Shown here: positions 17,386 through 26,702 of the stretch, piece by piece
How positions within the stretch are numbered: the stretch's first letter is position 1
How the letters are laid out: every line of letters starts with the position of its first letter
DNA from: Sphingopyxis sp. Root154
GTDB lineage: Bacteria; Pseudomonadota; Alphaproteobacteria; Sphingomonadales; Sphingomonadaceae
DNA: 64,000 nt
NCBI RefSeq assembly: GCF_001427105.1
Contig: NZ_LMGI01000002.1
Coordinates: 1,096,824-1,160,823 of the forward strand
Reading direction: 5' to 3'
The notes under the pieces: model-generated
Seen by the model: the letters and a program-made list of their open reading frames with translations, nothing else
Databases searched by the model: none
Told to the model about the DNA's origin: nothing
Made by a program: the position numbers and the translations under genes

Positions 17386-17395
17386 GCAACATATC

Positions 17396-17421
17396 CTCCC
17401 CGCCCGCTTGCGGGAGGGGAG
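17396..17421. terminator. Hairpin just behind the CitE-like gene
   Basis: CTCCCC, one unpaired base and CCCGC (17396-17407) pair with GCGGG and GGGGAG (17410-17421) around a TT turn. It begins 6 bases after the stop of the minus-strand CitE-like gene. The related hairpin at 28693-28712 has the same CCCGC/GCGGG core, so the two look like members of one junction-repeat class. Confidence 0.5.
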
Positions 17422-17426
17422 AACCA

Positions 17427-18236
17427 CTACCGCCCGGCCCGTTCCAGCAATGCCCGCGCCGCCGCGACATGCATATCCTCGATCATCCGCCCGTTGTGGC
17501 GCTGCGCCCCGCCCGTTGCCGCGGCGACGAGCGCCTCGGCGGCCGCAATCTCGCGTTCGGACGGGGCAAAGGCGGTGTTGCACGGATCGACCTGCGACGG
17601 GTGGATCAGCGTTTTGCCATCGAAACCGAGCCGCCGTCCTTCTGCCGCCTCGGCCGCGAAGCCCCGGGCGTCGTCGATCGCGTTATAGACGCCGTCAAAA
17701 CCCCATACGCCGCCCGCGCGCGCGGCAAGGACGATCGACTGGATCGCATGGCTCATCGCGCCGCGGTCCATCCCGTCGGGCAGTTTGAGTTCATGCGCAA
17801 GATCGTTGAGCCCAGCGATCAGGCCGCTGACGACCGGATCGGCGGCAATGTCGCGCGCGGCATAGATCGCCGCCGGCGTCTCGATCATCGCGAAGACCGT
17901 CAGGCCGAGGCCGCGCAGCGGGTCGAGATCGGACGGTACATCGACTTTCGGAAGCACCACGGCGTTGAGCTTCAGCCCGGCAATTGCGGCAATATCGTCC
18001 ACCTGTTCGGCGGTGCCCGTCGCATTCACGCGCACCGCAACGCGCTTGCCCGGGAAGCCTGCCGCCACCGCGGCGCGCATCGCGGCGCGCGCTTCGGCCT
18101 TGCGGTCCGCAGGCACCGCATCCTCGAGGTCGATGATCAGCAGGTCGGCGGCGAGCCCGCCCGCCTTTTCGAGCGCGCGCGCGTTCGATCCGGGGACATA
18201 GAGCAGGGAGCGCGGCGGATAGTCACTTGGCGTCAT
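17427..18236 (-). CDS. CoA ester lyase of the CitE / HpcH-HpaI family
   Basis: A 269-residue TIM-barrel lyase. The family entry [17 protein letters not shown], the acidic block [47 protein letters not shown] with the metal-binding Glu, and [13 protein letters not shown] near the end identify the CitE-like group. Members cleave or hydrolyse malyl-CoA, citramalyl-CoA or methylmalyl-CoA. No citDF genes are near, so it is not a citrate lyase subunit. The exact substrate is open. The ATG at 18236 fits the family start; the SPFH gene is divergent from it. Confidence 0.92.
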   Translation of the reverse strand: MTPSDYPPRSLLYVPGSNARALEKAGGLAADLLIIDLEDAVPADRKAEARAAMRAAVAAGFPGKRVAVRVNATGTAEQVDDIAAIAGLKLNAVVLPKVDVPSDLDPLRGLGLTVFAMIETPAAIYAARDIAADPVVSGLIAGLNDLAHELKLPDGMDRGAMSHAIQSIVLAARAGGVWGFDGVYNAIDDARGFAAEAAEGRRLGFDGKTLIHPSQVDPCNTAFAPSEREIAAAEALVAAATGGAQRHNGRMIEDMHVAAARALLERAGR

Positions 18237-18315
18237 ATGCTTTTCTGTGGCGCAGCCGGACCATTGCCGCAATAAGGAAGGCGATTGCAGACGGAAATTG
18301 CTGAGGGGGTATTCG

Positions 18316-19230
18316 ATGTATTTCGCACTTGCACTGGTAGTTCTGGCACTGGTGTTCCTGATCTGGGCGCTGACCCCGGTCCGGCAGGGCTTTGCCTATA
18401 CGATCGAACGCTTCGGCCGCTACACGCACACCGCGCAGCCGGGCCTGAACTTCATCATGCCGATCTTCGACCGCGTCGGTCGCAAGGTAAACATGATGGA
18501 GCAGGTGCTCGACATTCCCGGGCAGGAAATCATCACCAAGGACAATGCGATGGTCGCGGTCGACGGCGTTGTCTTCTTCCAGGTGCTCGATGCCGCGCGG
18601 GCCGCTTATGAGGTCAGCGACCTCTATCTTGCGATCATGAACCTGACGACGACGAACCTGCGCACCGTGATGGGGTCGATGGACCTCGACGAGACGCTGT
18701 CGAAGCGCGACCATATTAACGCGCGGCTGCTCGTCGTGGTCGACGAAGCAACCTCGCCCTGGGGGGTCAAGATCACCCGCGTCGAGATCAAGGACATTCG
18801 CCCGCCCGCCGATATTTCGAACGCGATGGCGCGGCAGATGAAAGCGGAGCGCGAAAAGCGCGCCAACATCCTCGAGGCCGAAGGCATGCGCGCGTCGGAA
18901 ATCCTGCGCGCCGAGGGCGAGAAGCAGGGCCAGATCCTGCAGGCCGAAGGGCGCCGCGAAGCCGCCTTCCGCGACGCCGAAGCGCGCGAGCGCGAGGCGG
19001 AAGCAGAGGCGAAAGCGACGCAAATGGTGTCGGACGCGATCGCGGGCGGAAATGCGCAGGCGATCAATTACTTCATCGCGCAAAAATATGTCGAGGCGGT
19101 GAGCCAGTTCGCGACCAGCCCGAACGCGAAGACGATCCTGTTCCCGGTTGAGGCGACGCAGCTGATCGGCACATTGGGCGGCATAGGTGAGCTCGCGCGC
19201 GACGCGCTCGAACGCAAGACGGGAGCCTGA
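18316..19230 (+). CDS. SPFH/Band 7 membrane protein (stomatin/QmcA type)
   Basis: A 304-residue stomatin-like protein. One N-terminal membrane helix (residues about 2-20) is followed by the SPFH domain ([54 protein letters not shown]) and a long charged coiled coil rich in Ala, Glu and Arg (residues about 175-245). Such proteins form ring-like membrane microdomain scaffolds and work with NfeD partners. The ATG at 18316 follows GAGGGGG. It is followed by an NfeD gene after one base, the standard pairing of this family. Confidence 0.95.
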   Translation: MYFALALVVLALVFLIWALTPVRQGFAYTIERFGRYTHTAQPGLNFIMPIFDRVGRKVNMMEQVLDIPGQEIITKDNAMVAVDGVVFFQVLDAARAAYEVSDLYLAIMNLTTTNLRTVMGSMDLDETLSKRDHINARLLVVVDEATSPWGVKITRVEIKDIRPPADISNAMARQMKAEREKRANILEAEGMRASEILRAEGEKQGQILQAEGRREAAFRDAEAREREAEAEAKATQMVSDAIAGGNAQAINYFIAQKYVEAVSQFATSPNAKTILFPVEATQLIGTLGGIGELARDALERKTGA

Positions 19231-19231
19231 C

Positions 19232-19678
19232 ATGCCCGAATGGCTGACGAATATGGAACCGCATTGGGCGTGGCTATCGCTCGGTGTCCTGCTCGCCGCC
19301 GCGGAGATCGTCGCGCCGGGCTTCTTCCTGATCTGGCTGGGCGCCGCGGCGATCGTCACCGGGGCGATCGCGTGGATCGTCCCGCTGAGCATTCCCTTGC
19401 AGCTCGGCGTCTTTGCCGTTCTGTCGTTCATCGCGCTCTATGGTGCGCGCCGCTGGCTGAAAGCGAACCCGATCACGTCGGCCGACCCTCACCTCAACCA
19501 GCGCGGCGGTCGGCTGATCGGCGAGGTACTGACGGTGACCAAGGCGATCGAGGACGGACGCGGCCGCGCGAAAGTCGGCGACGGCGAATGGCCGGTGCGC
19601 GGCCCTGACGCGGCCGAAGGCAGCAAGGTCCGCGTCGTCAGCGCCGACGGCGGCGTGCTGGTGGTCGAGGCGGTTTAA
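19232..19678 (+). CDS. Short NfeD-family membrane protein
   Basis: A 148-residue NfeD1b-type protein: three to four membrane helices (WLSLGVLLAAAEIVAPGFFLIWLG and two following segments), then a soluble OB-fold domain of about 55 residues (GRLIGEVLTVTKAIEDGRGRAKVGDGEWPVRG). It lacks the ClpP-like protease domain of long NfeD proteins. It begins one base after the SPFH gene and is its predicted partner in membrane microdomain organisation. The ending VRVVSADGGVLVVE is typical of the family. Confidence 0.92.
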   Translation: MPEWLTNMEPHWAWLSLGVLLAAAEIVAPGFFLIWLGAAAIVTGAIAWIVPLSIPLQLGVFAVLSFIALYGARRWLKANPITSADPHLNQRGGRLIGEVLTVTKAIEDGRGRAKVGDGEWPVRGPDAAEGSKVRVVSADGGVLVVEAV

Positions 19679-20217
19679 CCGCCCTTTGGCCGCGAATAGA
19701 TTGCGACGATATGCCCCAACGCATCGCTTTCGCCGATGCGGCGGAAACCGAGCTTCGCCGACACGCGTTCCGAGGCGTCGTTACCGAGGTCGATGATGCA
19801 GCGCACTTCGGCGGCGTCGAGGTTCGCATCGGCCCAGCCGAGCGCGGCGGTCATCGCTTCGGTCGCATAGCCGGCACCCCAATGATCGGCATCGAACGCC
19901 CAGCCCGCCTCGGGCACTCCTTCGAGTTCGGGCATACCGCGGCAGAAATAGCTGAGCCCCCCCATGCCGACGAGCGCATCGCTCGACCGGTCGGCGAAGA
20001 GCCAGTAACCGAAGCCCATCACCGGCCATAGTCCGGCCGAGCTCAGGAACTTGCCCCAGCTGACGTCGGGTGCGCGCGGTTCGCCGCCGATGAAGCGCGT
20101 GACGCGTTCGTCGGCCCACATCTCGATATGGACATCCTTGTCGGACAGGCGCCCCGGCCGCAGGCGCAGACGTTCGGTCTCGATGACGGGCGGTGCGGTA
20201 AAAGCTTTGAAGGACAT
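19675..20217 (-). CDS. GNAT-family N-acetyltransferase (RimJ/RimL-like)
   Basis: A 180-residue acetyltransferase. IETERLRLRPGRLSD is the RimJ/RimL-type start, and DHWGAGYATEAMTAALGWA holds the acetyl-CoA-binding loop (Q/RxxGxG/A in the variant form WGAGYA). NDASERVSAKLGFRRIG is the family's NxAS..v..KlGF block. The substrate, a protein N-terminus or small amine, is unknown. ATG 20217 is chosen; an upstream TTG at 20253 would overlap the next gene. It ends 4 bases inside the convergent NfeD gene. Confidence 0.9.
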   Translation of the reverse strand: MSFKAFTAPPVIETERLRLRPGRLSDKDVHIEMWADERVTRFIGGEPRAPDVSWGKFLSSAGLWPVMGFGYWLFADRSSDALVGMGGLSYFCRGMPELEGVPEAGWAFDADHWGAGYATEAMTAALGWADANLDAAEVRCIIDLGNDASERVSAKLGFRRIGESDALGHIVAIYSRPKGG

Positions 20218-20249
20218 GGGCGCGGGTGTGCCGAAGCCGGCGCGGGCGG

Positions 20250-20810
20250 TCAATCGGGGATCAGATAATGGTCGAACAGGTCGTGCAGCACCGCCGTGCC
20301 GTCGACCTGCTGCTTCGCCCGCATCACCGCAAGCGTGTCGACGCGCGCCAGCACGTCGACATGGCGGAGCACGGCGTGATAGTGCGGGCGGTCCTGAAAA
20401 TCATGGAACAGAAAGATGCACTCGGGTTTGCAGTGGATGATCGCCTGCAACAGACAGGCGACCCGAAAGCGTCCGTCGATCAGCACCGCATCGGGGCTGC
20501 CCTGCACGTTTCGCCATATATCGGTGTGGTAATGCGGCCAGTCGCGGATCCGGCTTTCGTCCGCCGGATAACCCCATTCAGCCACGGGGCCGATGTCGAC
20601 GTGAAAGGGTGTGAATTCGACGACTTCGCGCGCGACGTCGGCCTGGACCTTGGCCAGCCAGGCGGAGTCGCTGTCGACGCTGACAATCCGGCGTACCTGC
20701 CGCGCCGCGACGACCGTGCTGCCGCCGCAGCCGAATTCGAGCAAGGAACCGAGCCCCGCCAGTTGCAGTTCGAACTGCGTGACTTCGGCCGCGGTCATTT
20801 GTGGTTGCAT
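20250..20810 (-). CDS. SAM-dependent methyltransferase-like protein
   Basis: A 186-residue Rossmann-fold protein. LLEFGCGGSTVVAAR corresponds to motif I (SAM-binding glycine loop) and IVSVDSDSAWLAKV to motif II with its acidic residue; PDAVLIDGRFRVACLLQAI resembles the motif IV region. Overall it resembles small class I methyltransferases found near surface-polysaccharide genes, but no substrate is visible. The start is ATG 20810, set by the strong GGAGGGGACC directly before it; an in-frame ATG at 20864 is less likely. It lies 33 bases ahead of the acetyltransferase gene in the same direction. Confidence 0.75.
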   Translation of the reverse strand: MQPQMTAAEVTQFELQLAGLGSLLEFGCGGSTVVAARQVRRIVSVDSDSAWLAKVQADVAREVVEFTPFHVDIGPVAEWGYPADESRIRDWPHYHTDIWRNVQGSPDAVLIDGRFRVACLLQAIIHCKPECIFLFHDFQDRPHYHAVLRHVDVLARVDTLAVMRAKQQVDGTAVLHDLFDHYLIPD

Positions 20811-20947
20811 GGTCCCCTCCACCCACAAATGGTATGGGAACGCATCCGCGGCGTCCAGCGGCATCGACGCCGCCGCTCCGCGGATGAGGAGGCCCAGAGA
20901 CAGGGAGAGAGAACCGCTCTGGACCCCCGCAACCGCGGAGAAGAAAA

Positions 20948-21835
20948 TCAGGCGGCGGCTGCCAGTTCGGGCCCTGACGAATGCGCCGGCATGATCGCGT
21001 CGGCATAATCGCTCTCATATTTCTTGATCAGCGACCGATCGTCGTGGTTCCACGGATGGAAGCCGGGCATGAAATAGGAAAGCCAGGGTACGAAGCTCTT
21101 GCGCAGCACGCCGGGCGTGCCGAGCAGATACCACCAGATGCGCGCGGTGACGCGCCAGCCGGTCAGGCCGTCCTGCCGGAGCAGCGCCTTCATCCCCTTG
21201 ACGCGCTTCGGCCAGAAACGCGTGGTGACGAGGATCATCATCAGCGACTTGGCACGCCAGCGGCGGAATCGGCTCCAGTCCTTCGTCGCGTGCAGCCACG
21301 TGTCGTACGCGACGCCCTTATGCTCGATTTCCTCGATCGCATGCCATTTCCACAAGGCGGCCCACTCGGGCTCGGCACCCGCGTACATCTTGTCCTCGCG
21401 CAGCATCACCGCCGCCATCATCGCGGTATAATGTTCGAGCGCAATCGTCGCCATCAGGTTGACGATCTGAGGGCGCGTCTTGATCAGGTCGAGAACCTGA
21501 TTCACGTCATCCTCGAGCTCCGAAAGATCGTAACCCGCCTCCGCCGCCTTTTTGTTGAAGACGACATGCTCGCGGCTGTGGATCACTTCCTGCTGCGTGA
21601 AGGCGCGGATTTCGCGCGCCAGCTTGTCGGGAACGCCGTCGCGGTGCGCCTTCACCGCTTCGATGAACATCGCCTCGCCGCGCGGAAAGGTCACCGACAG
21701 CGCGGTGTGGAATGCCGAGGCGATCGGGTCGCCATTCAACCACCAGCGGCCCTGTTTGTCATCGCGGCCAAAGCGCATGTCGCGCGGTGTAATCGAAAGA
21801 TCGACGGGCGTCGGCGACTGGGAAAGACTGGACAT
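20948..21835 (-). CDS. Metal-dependent hydrolase of the PF10118 type
   Basis: A 295-residue helical protein matching the predicted metal-dependent hydrolase family PF10118. The metal-binding pattern shows as REIRAFTQQEVIHSREHVVFN (Glu and two His), LEHYTAMMA and WHAIEEIEHKGVAYD (Glu-Glu-x-x-His), like a di-iron four-helix bundle. The activity is not known. Two in-frame ATGs, 21844 and 21835, are possible; the predicted transcript start is about 20-28 bases upstream. The gene is divergent from a TetR regulator and its promoter shares a 23-bp site with the Coq4-family gene. Confidence 0.85.
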   Translation of the reverse strand: MSSLSQSPTPVDLSITPRDMRFGRDDKQGRWWLNGDPIASAFHTALSVTFPRGEAMFIEAVKAHRDGVPDKLAREIRAFTQQEVIHSREHVVFNKKAAEAGYDLSELEDDVNQVLDLIKTRPQIVNLMATIALEHYTAMMAAVMLREDKMYAGAEPEWAALWKWHAIEEIEHKGVAYDTWLHATKDWSRFRRWRAKSLMMILVTTRFWPKRVKGMKALLRQDGLTGWRVTARIWWYLLGTPGVLRKSFVPWLSYFMPGFHPWNHDDRSLIKKYESDYADAIMPAHSSGPELAAAA

Positions 21836-21869
21836 ATGGCTCATACCGTCGAAAAGGGGAGACGGGCCA

Positions 21870-21902
21870 GCAATAGGGTTTACTTACATATATGTCAATA
21901 GT
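21870..21902 (-). promoter_or_regulatory. Promoter of the metal-dependent hydrolase with TetR-type operator, overlapping the tetR start
   Basis: On the minus strand TTGACA (21898-21893) and TATTGC (21875-21870) are spaced 17 bases. The dyad TTACATATATGTCA (21884-21897) covers the -35 box and also contains the ATG of the divergent tetR gene at 21892. Segment 21880-21902 equals 4309-4331 at 21 of 23 positions. Binding by the TetR protein encoded here, with autoregulation, is the natural reading. Confidence 0.6.
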
Positions 21903-22500
21903 GAAGAAGCGTCTGAGTCCAGAGGAAAGCCGTTCGGCGGCGCTCGAGGCTGCGCGCCAGATTTTGGTCGAAACGGGACCGGCGGCGGTGACGCTGAAGG
22001 CCGTTGCGGCGCGCATCGACCGCACGCACGCGAACCTGCTCCACCATTTCGGCAGCGCCGCGGGGCTGCAAAAGGCGCTCGCTGCCTATCAGGCCGAAAC
22101 GGTGTGCGCGACGATCGGCAGAAAAATGGCCGAATCGCCACCCGGCGAACGCAATGTGCGCGAAATCGTCGATCTCGCCTTCGATGCCTTTAACGAGGGC
22201 GGCGCGGGCGCGCTCGCGACATGGATGGCGGCGACGGGCAATGACGATGCGCTCGACCCGATCGTCGATGCGATCCACAAGCTGATCGACGGCATGTCGC
22301 CCGACGCGCACGAAAAGCGGCTGATGCACGAGGATACGCTCGCGCTGGTGCTGATGGCGTTGGGCGATGCGCAGCTCGGGGGCCCCATGGCCGAAGCGCT
22401 CGACCTGCCGCGCGACACCTCGCGCGTGCTCGCGACCGAACTCATCACCGGGCGGATCGCCAAATTCTGGGCCGAGCATGGCGGCAAGCCTGCCGCCTGA
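21892..22500 (+). CDS. TetR/AcrR-family transcriptional regulator
   Basis: A 202-residue regulator. The N-terminal helix-turn-helix is typical (SRSAALEAARQILVETGPAAVTLKAVAARIDRTHANLLHHFGSAAGLQKAL); the C-terminal two thirds form the ligand-binding and dimerisation domain, without a recognisable ligand signature. The ATG at 21892 lies inside the predicted operator and has no ribosome-binding site, so the mRNA could be leaderless; a GTG at 21901 is the only close alternative. It is divergent from the metal-dependent hydrolase and probably represses it, itself and the Coq4-family gene at 3.5-4.3 kb. Confidence 0.92.
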   Translation: MSIVKKRLSPEESRSAALEAARQILVETGPAAVTLKAVAARIDRTHANLLHHFGSAAGLQKALAAYQAETVCATIGRKMAESPPGERNVREIVDLAFDAFNEGGAGALATWMAATGNDDALDPIVDAIHKLIDGMSPDAHEKRLMHEDTLALVLMALGDAQLGGPMAEALDLPRDTSRVLATELITGRIAKFWAEHGGKPAA

Positions 22501-22530
22501 AGGCTAGCAATTTTGTTGCGCGCACGCTAA

Positions 22531-23715
<1,185 letters not shown>

Positions 23716-23765
23716 GAACGAAACACCGCCGCTGGGACTTTCATGCGGAACAACAAGGATTTCGC

Positions 23766-24560
23766 ATGACCGATCGCAACAAGTTTCCCGCCCTGTTTCT
23801 CACCGCATTCGCGCTGGCGTCCGTCCCGGCGCACGCTCAGGAGGGCAATGAGGGCGGAGAAAAGCGCACGCGCATCATCCTCGGCCCGCAGCTGTCGCCC
23901 TCCTGGCCGGGCGCGGACAAGTTCAGCGTCGGCCCCTATGTCGACGTATCGCGAACGCGGGACGCCGAATTCACGTTCGAGGCGCCTGACGAGAGCTTCG
24001 GATCGCCGCTGATCCGTTCGGGCAATTTCGCCTTTGGTCCGGCTTTCGGCTTTATCGGCAAGCGCAAGGCGTCCGATATCGGCGCCGACCTGCCCAAAGT
24101 CGGTTTGTCGATCGAGGCCGGCGCTTTCGGGCAGGTTCATCTGACCCCCGAACTCCGTGTCCGCCTTGAAGGGCGCAAGGGGTTGAGCGGTCACAAGGGC
24201 TGGACCGGTGAAGTCAGTGCCGATTATGTCGCACGGCAAGGCGACGACTGGCTCTTCTCGATCGGCCCGCGCGTGACGCTCGGCGACGCCAAATATACCC
24301 GCGCCTATTTCGGCGTTACGCCGGCGGCCGCCGCGACATCGGGCCTGCCCGCCTATGATCCGGGCGGCGGCATCCAGTCGGTCGGCGTCGCCGCCGGTTA
24401 TCACCGCATGCTCGGCAAGCGCTGGGGTATCGCGGTCTATGGCCGTTACGACCGCCTCGTCGGCGATGCAGCGGACTCGCCGATCACGCGCCAACTGGGA
24501 TCGCGGAGCCAGCCGTCGGGCGGTGTCGCGCTCAGCTATACTTTCGGCGGATCGCGTTGA
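23766..24560 (+). CDS. MipA/OmpV-family outer membrane protein
   Basis: A 264-residue beta-barrel protein. A signal peptide ends after about residue 24 (VPAHAQ). The mature part shows alternating strands, and the family pattern AYFGVTPAAAATSGLPAYDPGGGIQSVGVAAGYH is clear; the C-terminus ends near ALSYTFGGSR, lacking a terminal Phe. MipA scaffolds murein enzymes in E. coli, while OmpV proteins elsewhere have porin-like or adhesion roles, so function is not fixed. It sits between obgE and proB, 50 bases after obgE. Confidence 0.9.
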   Translation: MTDRNKFPALFLTAFALASVPAHAQEGNEGGEKRTRIILGPQLSPSWPGADKFSVGPYVDVSRTRDAEFTFEAPDESFGSPLIRSGNFAFGPAFGFIGKRKASDIGADLPKVGLSIEAGAFGQVHLTPELRVRLEGRKGLSGHKGWTGEVSADYVARQGDDWLFSIGPRVTLGDAKYTRAYFGVTPAAAATSGLPAYDPGGGIQSVGVAAGYHRMLGKRWGIAVYGRYDRLVGDAADSPITRQLGSRSQPSGGVALSYTFGGSR

Positions 24561-24606
24561 CGTAATAGCATTGGCGTGACGGCGCCCGCACGCTATCGGC
24601 GGCGGG

Positions 24607-25710
24607 ATGTTGTTCGCACCCGCCTCCTGCCCCCGGCTGATCGTCAAGATCGGATCGGCCTTGCTCGTCGATCCGGACGGTGCGGTAAGACGTGACTGGC
24701 TTGCCGGCATCGCTGCCGACATTGCCGAACGGACGCGCGCGGGCCAGCAGGTTGCAGTTGTATCTTCGGGCGCGATCGCGCTTGGCGCGCGGCGACTCGG
24801 TCTCGCCAAGGGCGGGCGCGGGACGCTGGAAGATGCGCAGGCGGCCGCCGCGACCGGGCAGATTGCGCTGTCGCAGGTGTGGGCCGAGGTGCTCGGCGCC
24901 GAGGGGCTGACCGCGGCGCAGATGCTCGTCACGCTCGACGACCTCGAACATCGCCGCCGCTATCTCAACGCCGCGGCGACGCTCGACCGCCTGCTCAGCC
25001 TCAGCGTCGTGCCGATCATCAACGAGAATGACAGCGTCGCGACCGAGGAAATCCGCTTCGGCGACAATGATCGTCTTGCCGCGCGCGTTGCCCAGGCGGC
25101 AGCGGCGGGCGGCGTCATCCTGCTCTCCGATATCGACGGGCTTTACGACCGCAACCCCGCGCAGGACGGCGCCGTGCATATCGCGCGCATCGAGCGCATC
25201 GACGCGAGTATAGAGGCGATGGCCGACACCGGATCGGCGTCGGGCATGGGATCGGGCGGCATGGTGTCGAAGATCGCGGCGGCGCGCATCGCCAATGCCG
25301 CGGGCGCGCATCTTGCGATCGCGTCGGGCCGCATCGACCGCCCGCTGTCGACCGCGGCGCGGCATAGCCTGTTCGTCGCCGACAAGGGCGCGAGCGCGCG
25401 CAAGGCGTGGCTCGCGGGCGGGCTCACCGCCAAGGGCCGGATCGAGATCGATGCCGGCGCCGCAAAGGCGCTGCAAGGCGGCGCAAGCTTGCTCGCCGCG
25501 GGGGTGACCGCGGTCAGCGGCAGCTTCGCGCGCGGCGACATCCTCGACATCGCGGGCCCCGACGGGCGCGTCATCGCGCGCGGCCTCTCCGAATATCCCG
25601 GCGCCGACGCCGCGAATATCGTCGGCCTCGGCCGCGATGCACAGGAAGCCGCGCTCGGCTATGCACCGCGCAGCGCAATGGTCCACCGCGACCATATGGT
25701 ACTGCTGTGA
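24607..25710 (+). CDS. proB: Glutamate 5-kinase
   Basis: A 367-residue ProB, catalysing ATP-dependent phosphorylation of glutamate as the first step of proline synthesis. The amino acid kinase domain (PRLIVKIGSALLVD, VAVVSSGAIALGARRLGL, VPIINENDSVATEEIRFGDNDRLAARVA, SDIDGLYDRNP, GMGSGGMVSKIAAARIA) is followed by a C-terminal PUA domain (from about residue 270). The full-length PUA form is normal for proteobacteria. The stop codon overlaps the GTG start of the next gene, so the epimerase-like gene is coupled to it. proA is not in the window. Confidence 0.97.
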   Translation: MLFAPASCPRLIVKIGSALLVDPDGAVRRDWLAGIAADIAERTRAGQQVAVVSSGAIALGARRLGLAKGGRGTLEDAQAAAATGQIALSQVWAEVLGAEGLTAAQMLVTLDDLEHRRRYLNAAATLDRLLSLSVVPIINENDSVATEEIRFGDNDRLAARVAQAAAAGGVILLSDIDGLYDRNPAQDGAVHIARIERIDASIEAMADTGSASGMGSGGMVSKIAAARIANAAGAHLAIASGRIDRPLSTAARHSLFVADKGASARKAWLAGGLTAKGRIEIDAGAAKALQGGASLLAAGVTAVSGSFARGDILDIAGPDGRVIARGLSEYPGADAANIVGLGRDAQEAALGYAPRSAMVHRDHMVLL

Positions 25711-26624
25711 GCGAACGCGTGCTCGCGATGACCGGCGCGACCGGCTTCGTGGGCGGCGCGACGATGCGCGATGCGGTCGCGGCGGGCTGGCACGTCCGCG
25801 CCCTCACCCGCCGGCTGCAGCCCGAGCGCGACGGCGTGACATGGATCGCCGGCGCGCTCGATGACAAAGACAGCCTTGCCGAGATGGCGGCTGGCGCCGA
25901 TGTCGTCATGCATATCGCCGGCGTGGTGAATGTGCCGACGCGCGCGGCGTTCGAGGCAGGCAACGCAACCGCCACGGCGAATGTCGTCGATGCCGCGCGC
26001 GGTGCCGGGGTAACGCGCTTCGTCCATGTGTCGTCGCTCGCCGCGCGCGAGCCCGGCATCTCCAACTATGGCTGGTCGAAGGAACGGGCCGAGGCCATCG
26101 TTATGGCGAGCGGGCTGGACTGGACGATCGTGCGCCCACCCGCGGTATTCGGCCCCGGTGACACCGAAATGCTCGACCTGTTCCGCATGGCGCGGCGCGG
26201 CATCGCGCTGGTGCCGAGCGGGCGCATGTCGGCGATCTATGTCGACGAACTCGCACGGCTGCTCGTGACGCTCGCCGCCGACCGCGGCGCGAGCATCGGC
26301 CAGATTTACGAGCCCGACGACGGCAAGCCAACCGGCTGGTCGCATCGCGGCTTTGCCCGCGCGGTCGCGCGCGCCGTCGGGCGGCAGCGCCTGTCGACGG
26401 TCGCGACCCCCGCCCTGCTGCTCAAGGCGGGCGGGCGGCTCGACACGCTCGTCCGGCGCAGCCGTGCCAAGCTGACCCCCGACCGCGCGCGCTATATCGC
26501 GCATCCCGACTGGGTCGCGACCGAAGGCGCGTGCCCGCCCGCCGCGCTGTGGCGCCCCGAGCGCGACACCGACGACGCGCTGGCCGAGACCGTGCGCTGG
26601 TATCGCCGCGAAGGCTGGCTCTGA
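25707..26624 (+). CDS. NAD(P)-binding epimerase/dehydratase-like protein
   Basis: A 305-residue extended SDR-type protein. The dinucleotide-binding loop MTGATGFVGGATMRDAV is at the N-terminus, HVSSLAAREPGISNYGWSKERAE contains the Ser and Tyr-x-x-x-Lys-like segment (YGWSK), and WTIVRPPAVFGPGDTEM is a strong family block. The nearest groups are the complex I assembly factor NDUFA9-like and nucleoside-diphosphate-sugar epimerase proteins. The substrate is unknown. The start is GTG 25707, sharing bases with the proB stop (GTGA). Confidence 0.85.
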   Translation: MSERVLAMTGATGFVGGATMRDAVAAGWHVRALTRRLQPERDGVTWIAGALDDKDSLAEMAAGADVVMHIAGVVNVPTRAAFEAGNATATANVVDAARGAGVTRFVHVSSLAAREPGISNYGWSKERAEAIVMASGLDWTIVRPPAVFGPGDTEMLDLFRMARRGIALVPSGRMSAIYVDELARLLVTLAADRGASIGQIYEPDDGKPTGWSHRGFARAVARAVGRQRLSTVATPALLLKAGGRLDTLVRRSRAKLTPDRARYIAHPDWVATEGACPPAALWRPERDTDDALAETVRWYRREGWL

Positions 26625-26702
26625 CGTCGCCCGTATGGCGTCGGCGTTCGGCTGTCGAAGCGTGCATTGCCAAGGGCGAGCCGCATCCCTAGGTTTGCGG
26701 GC

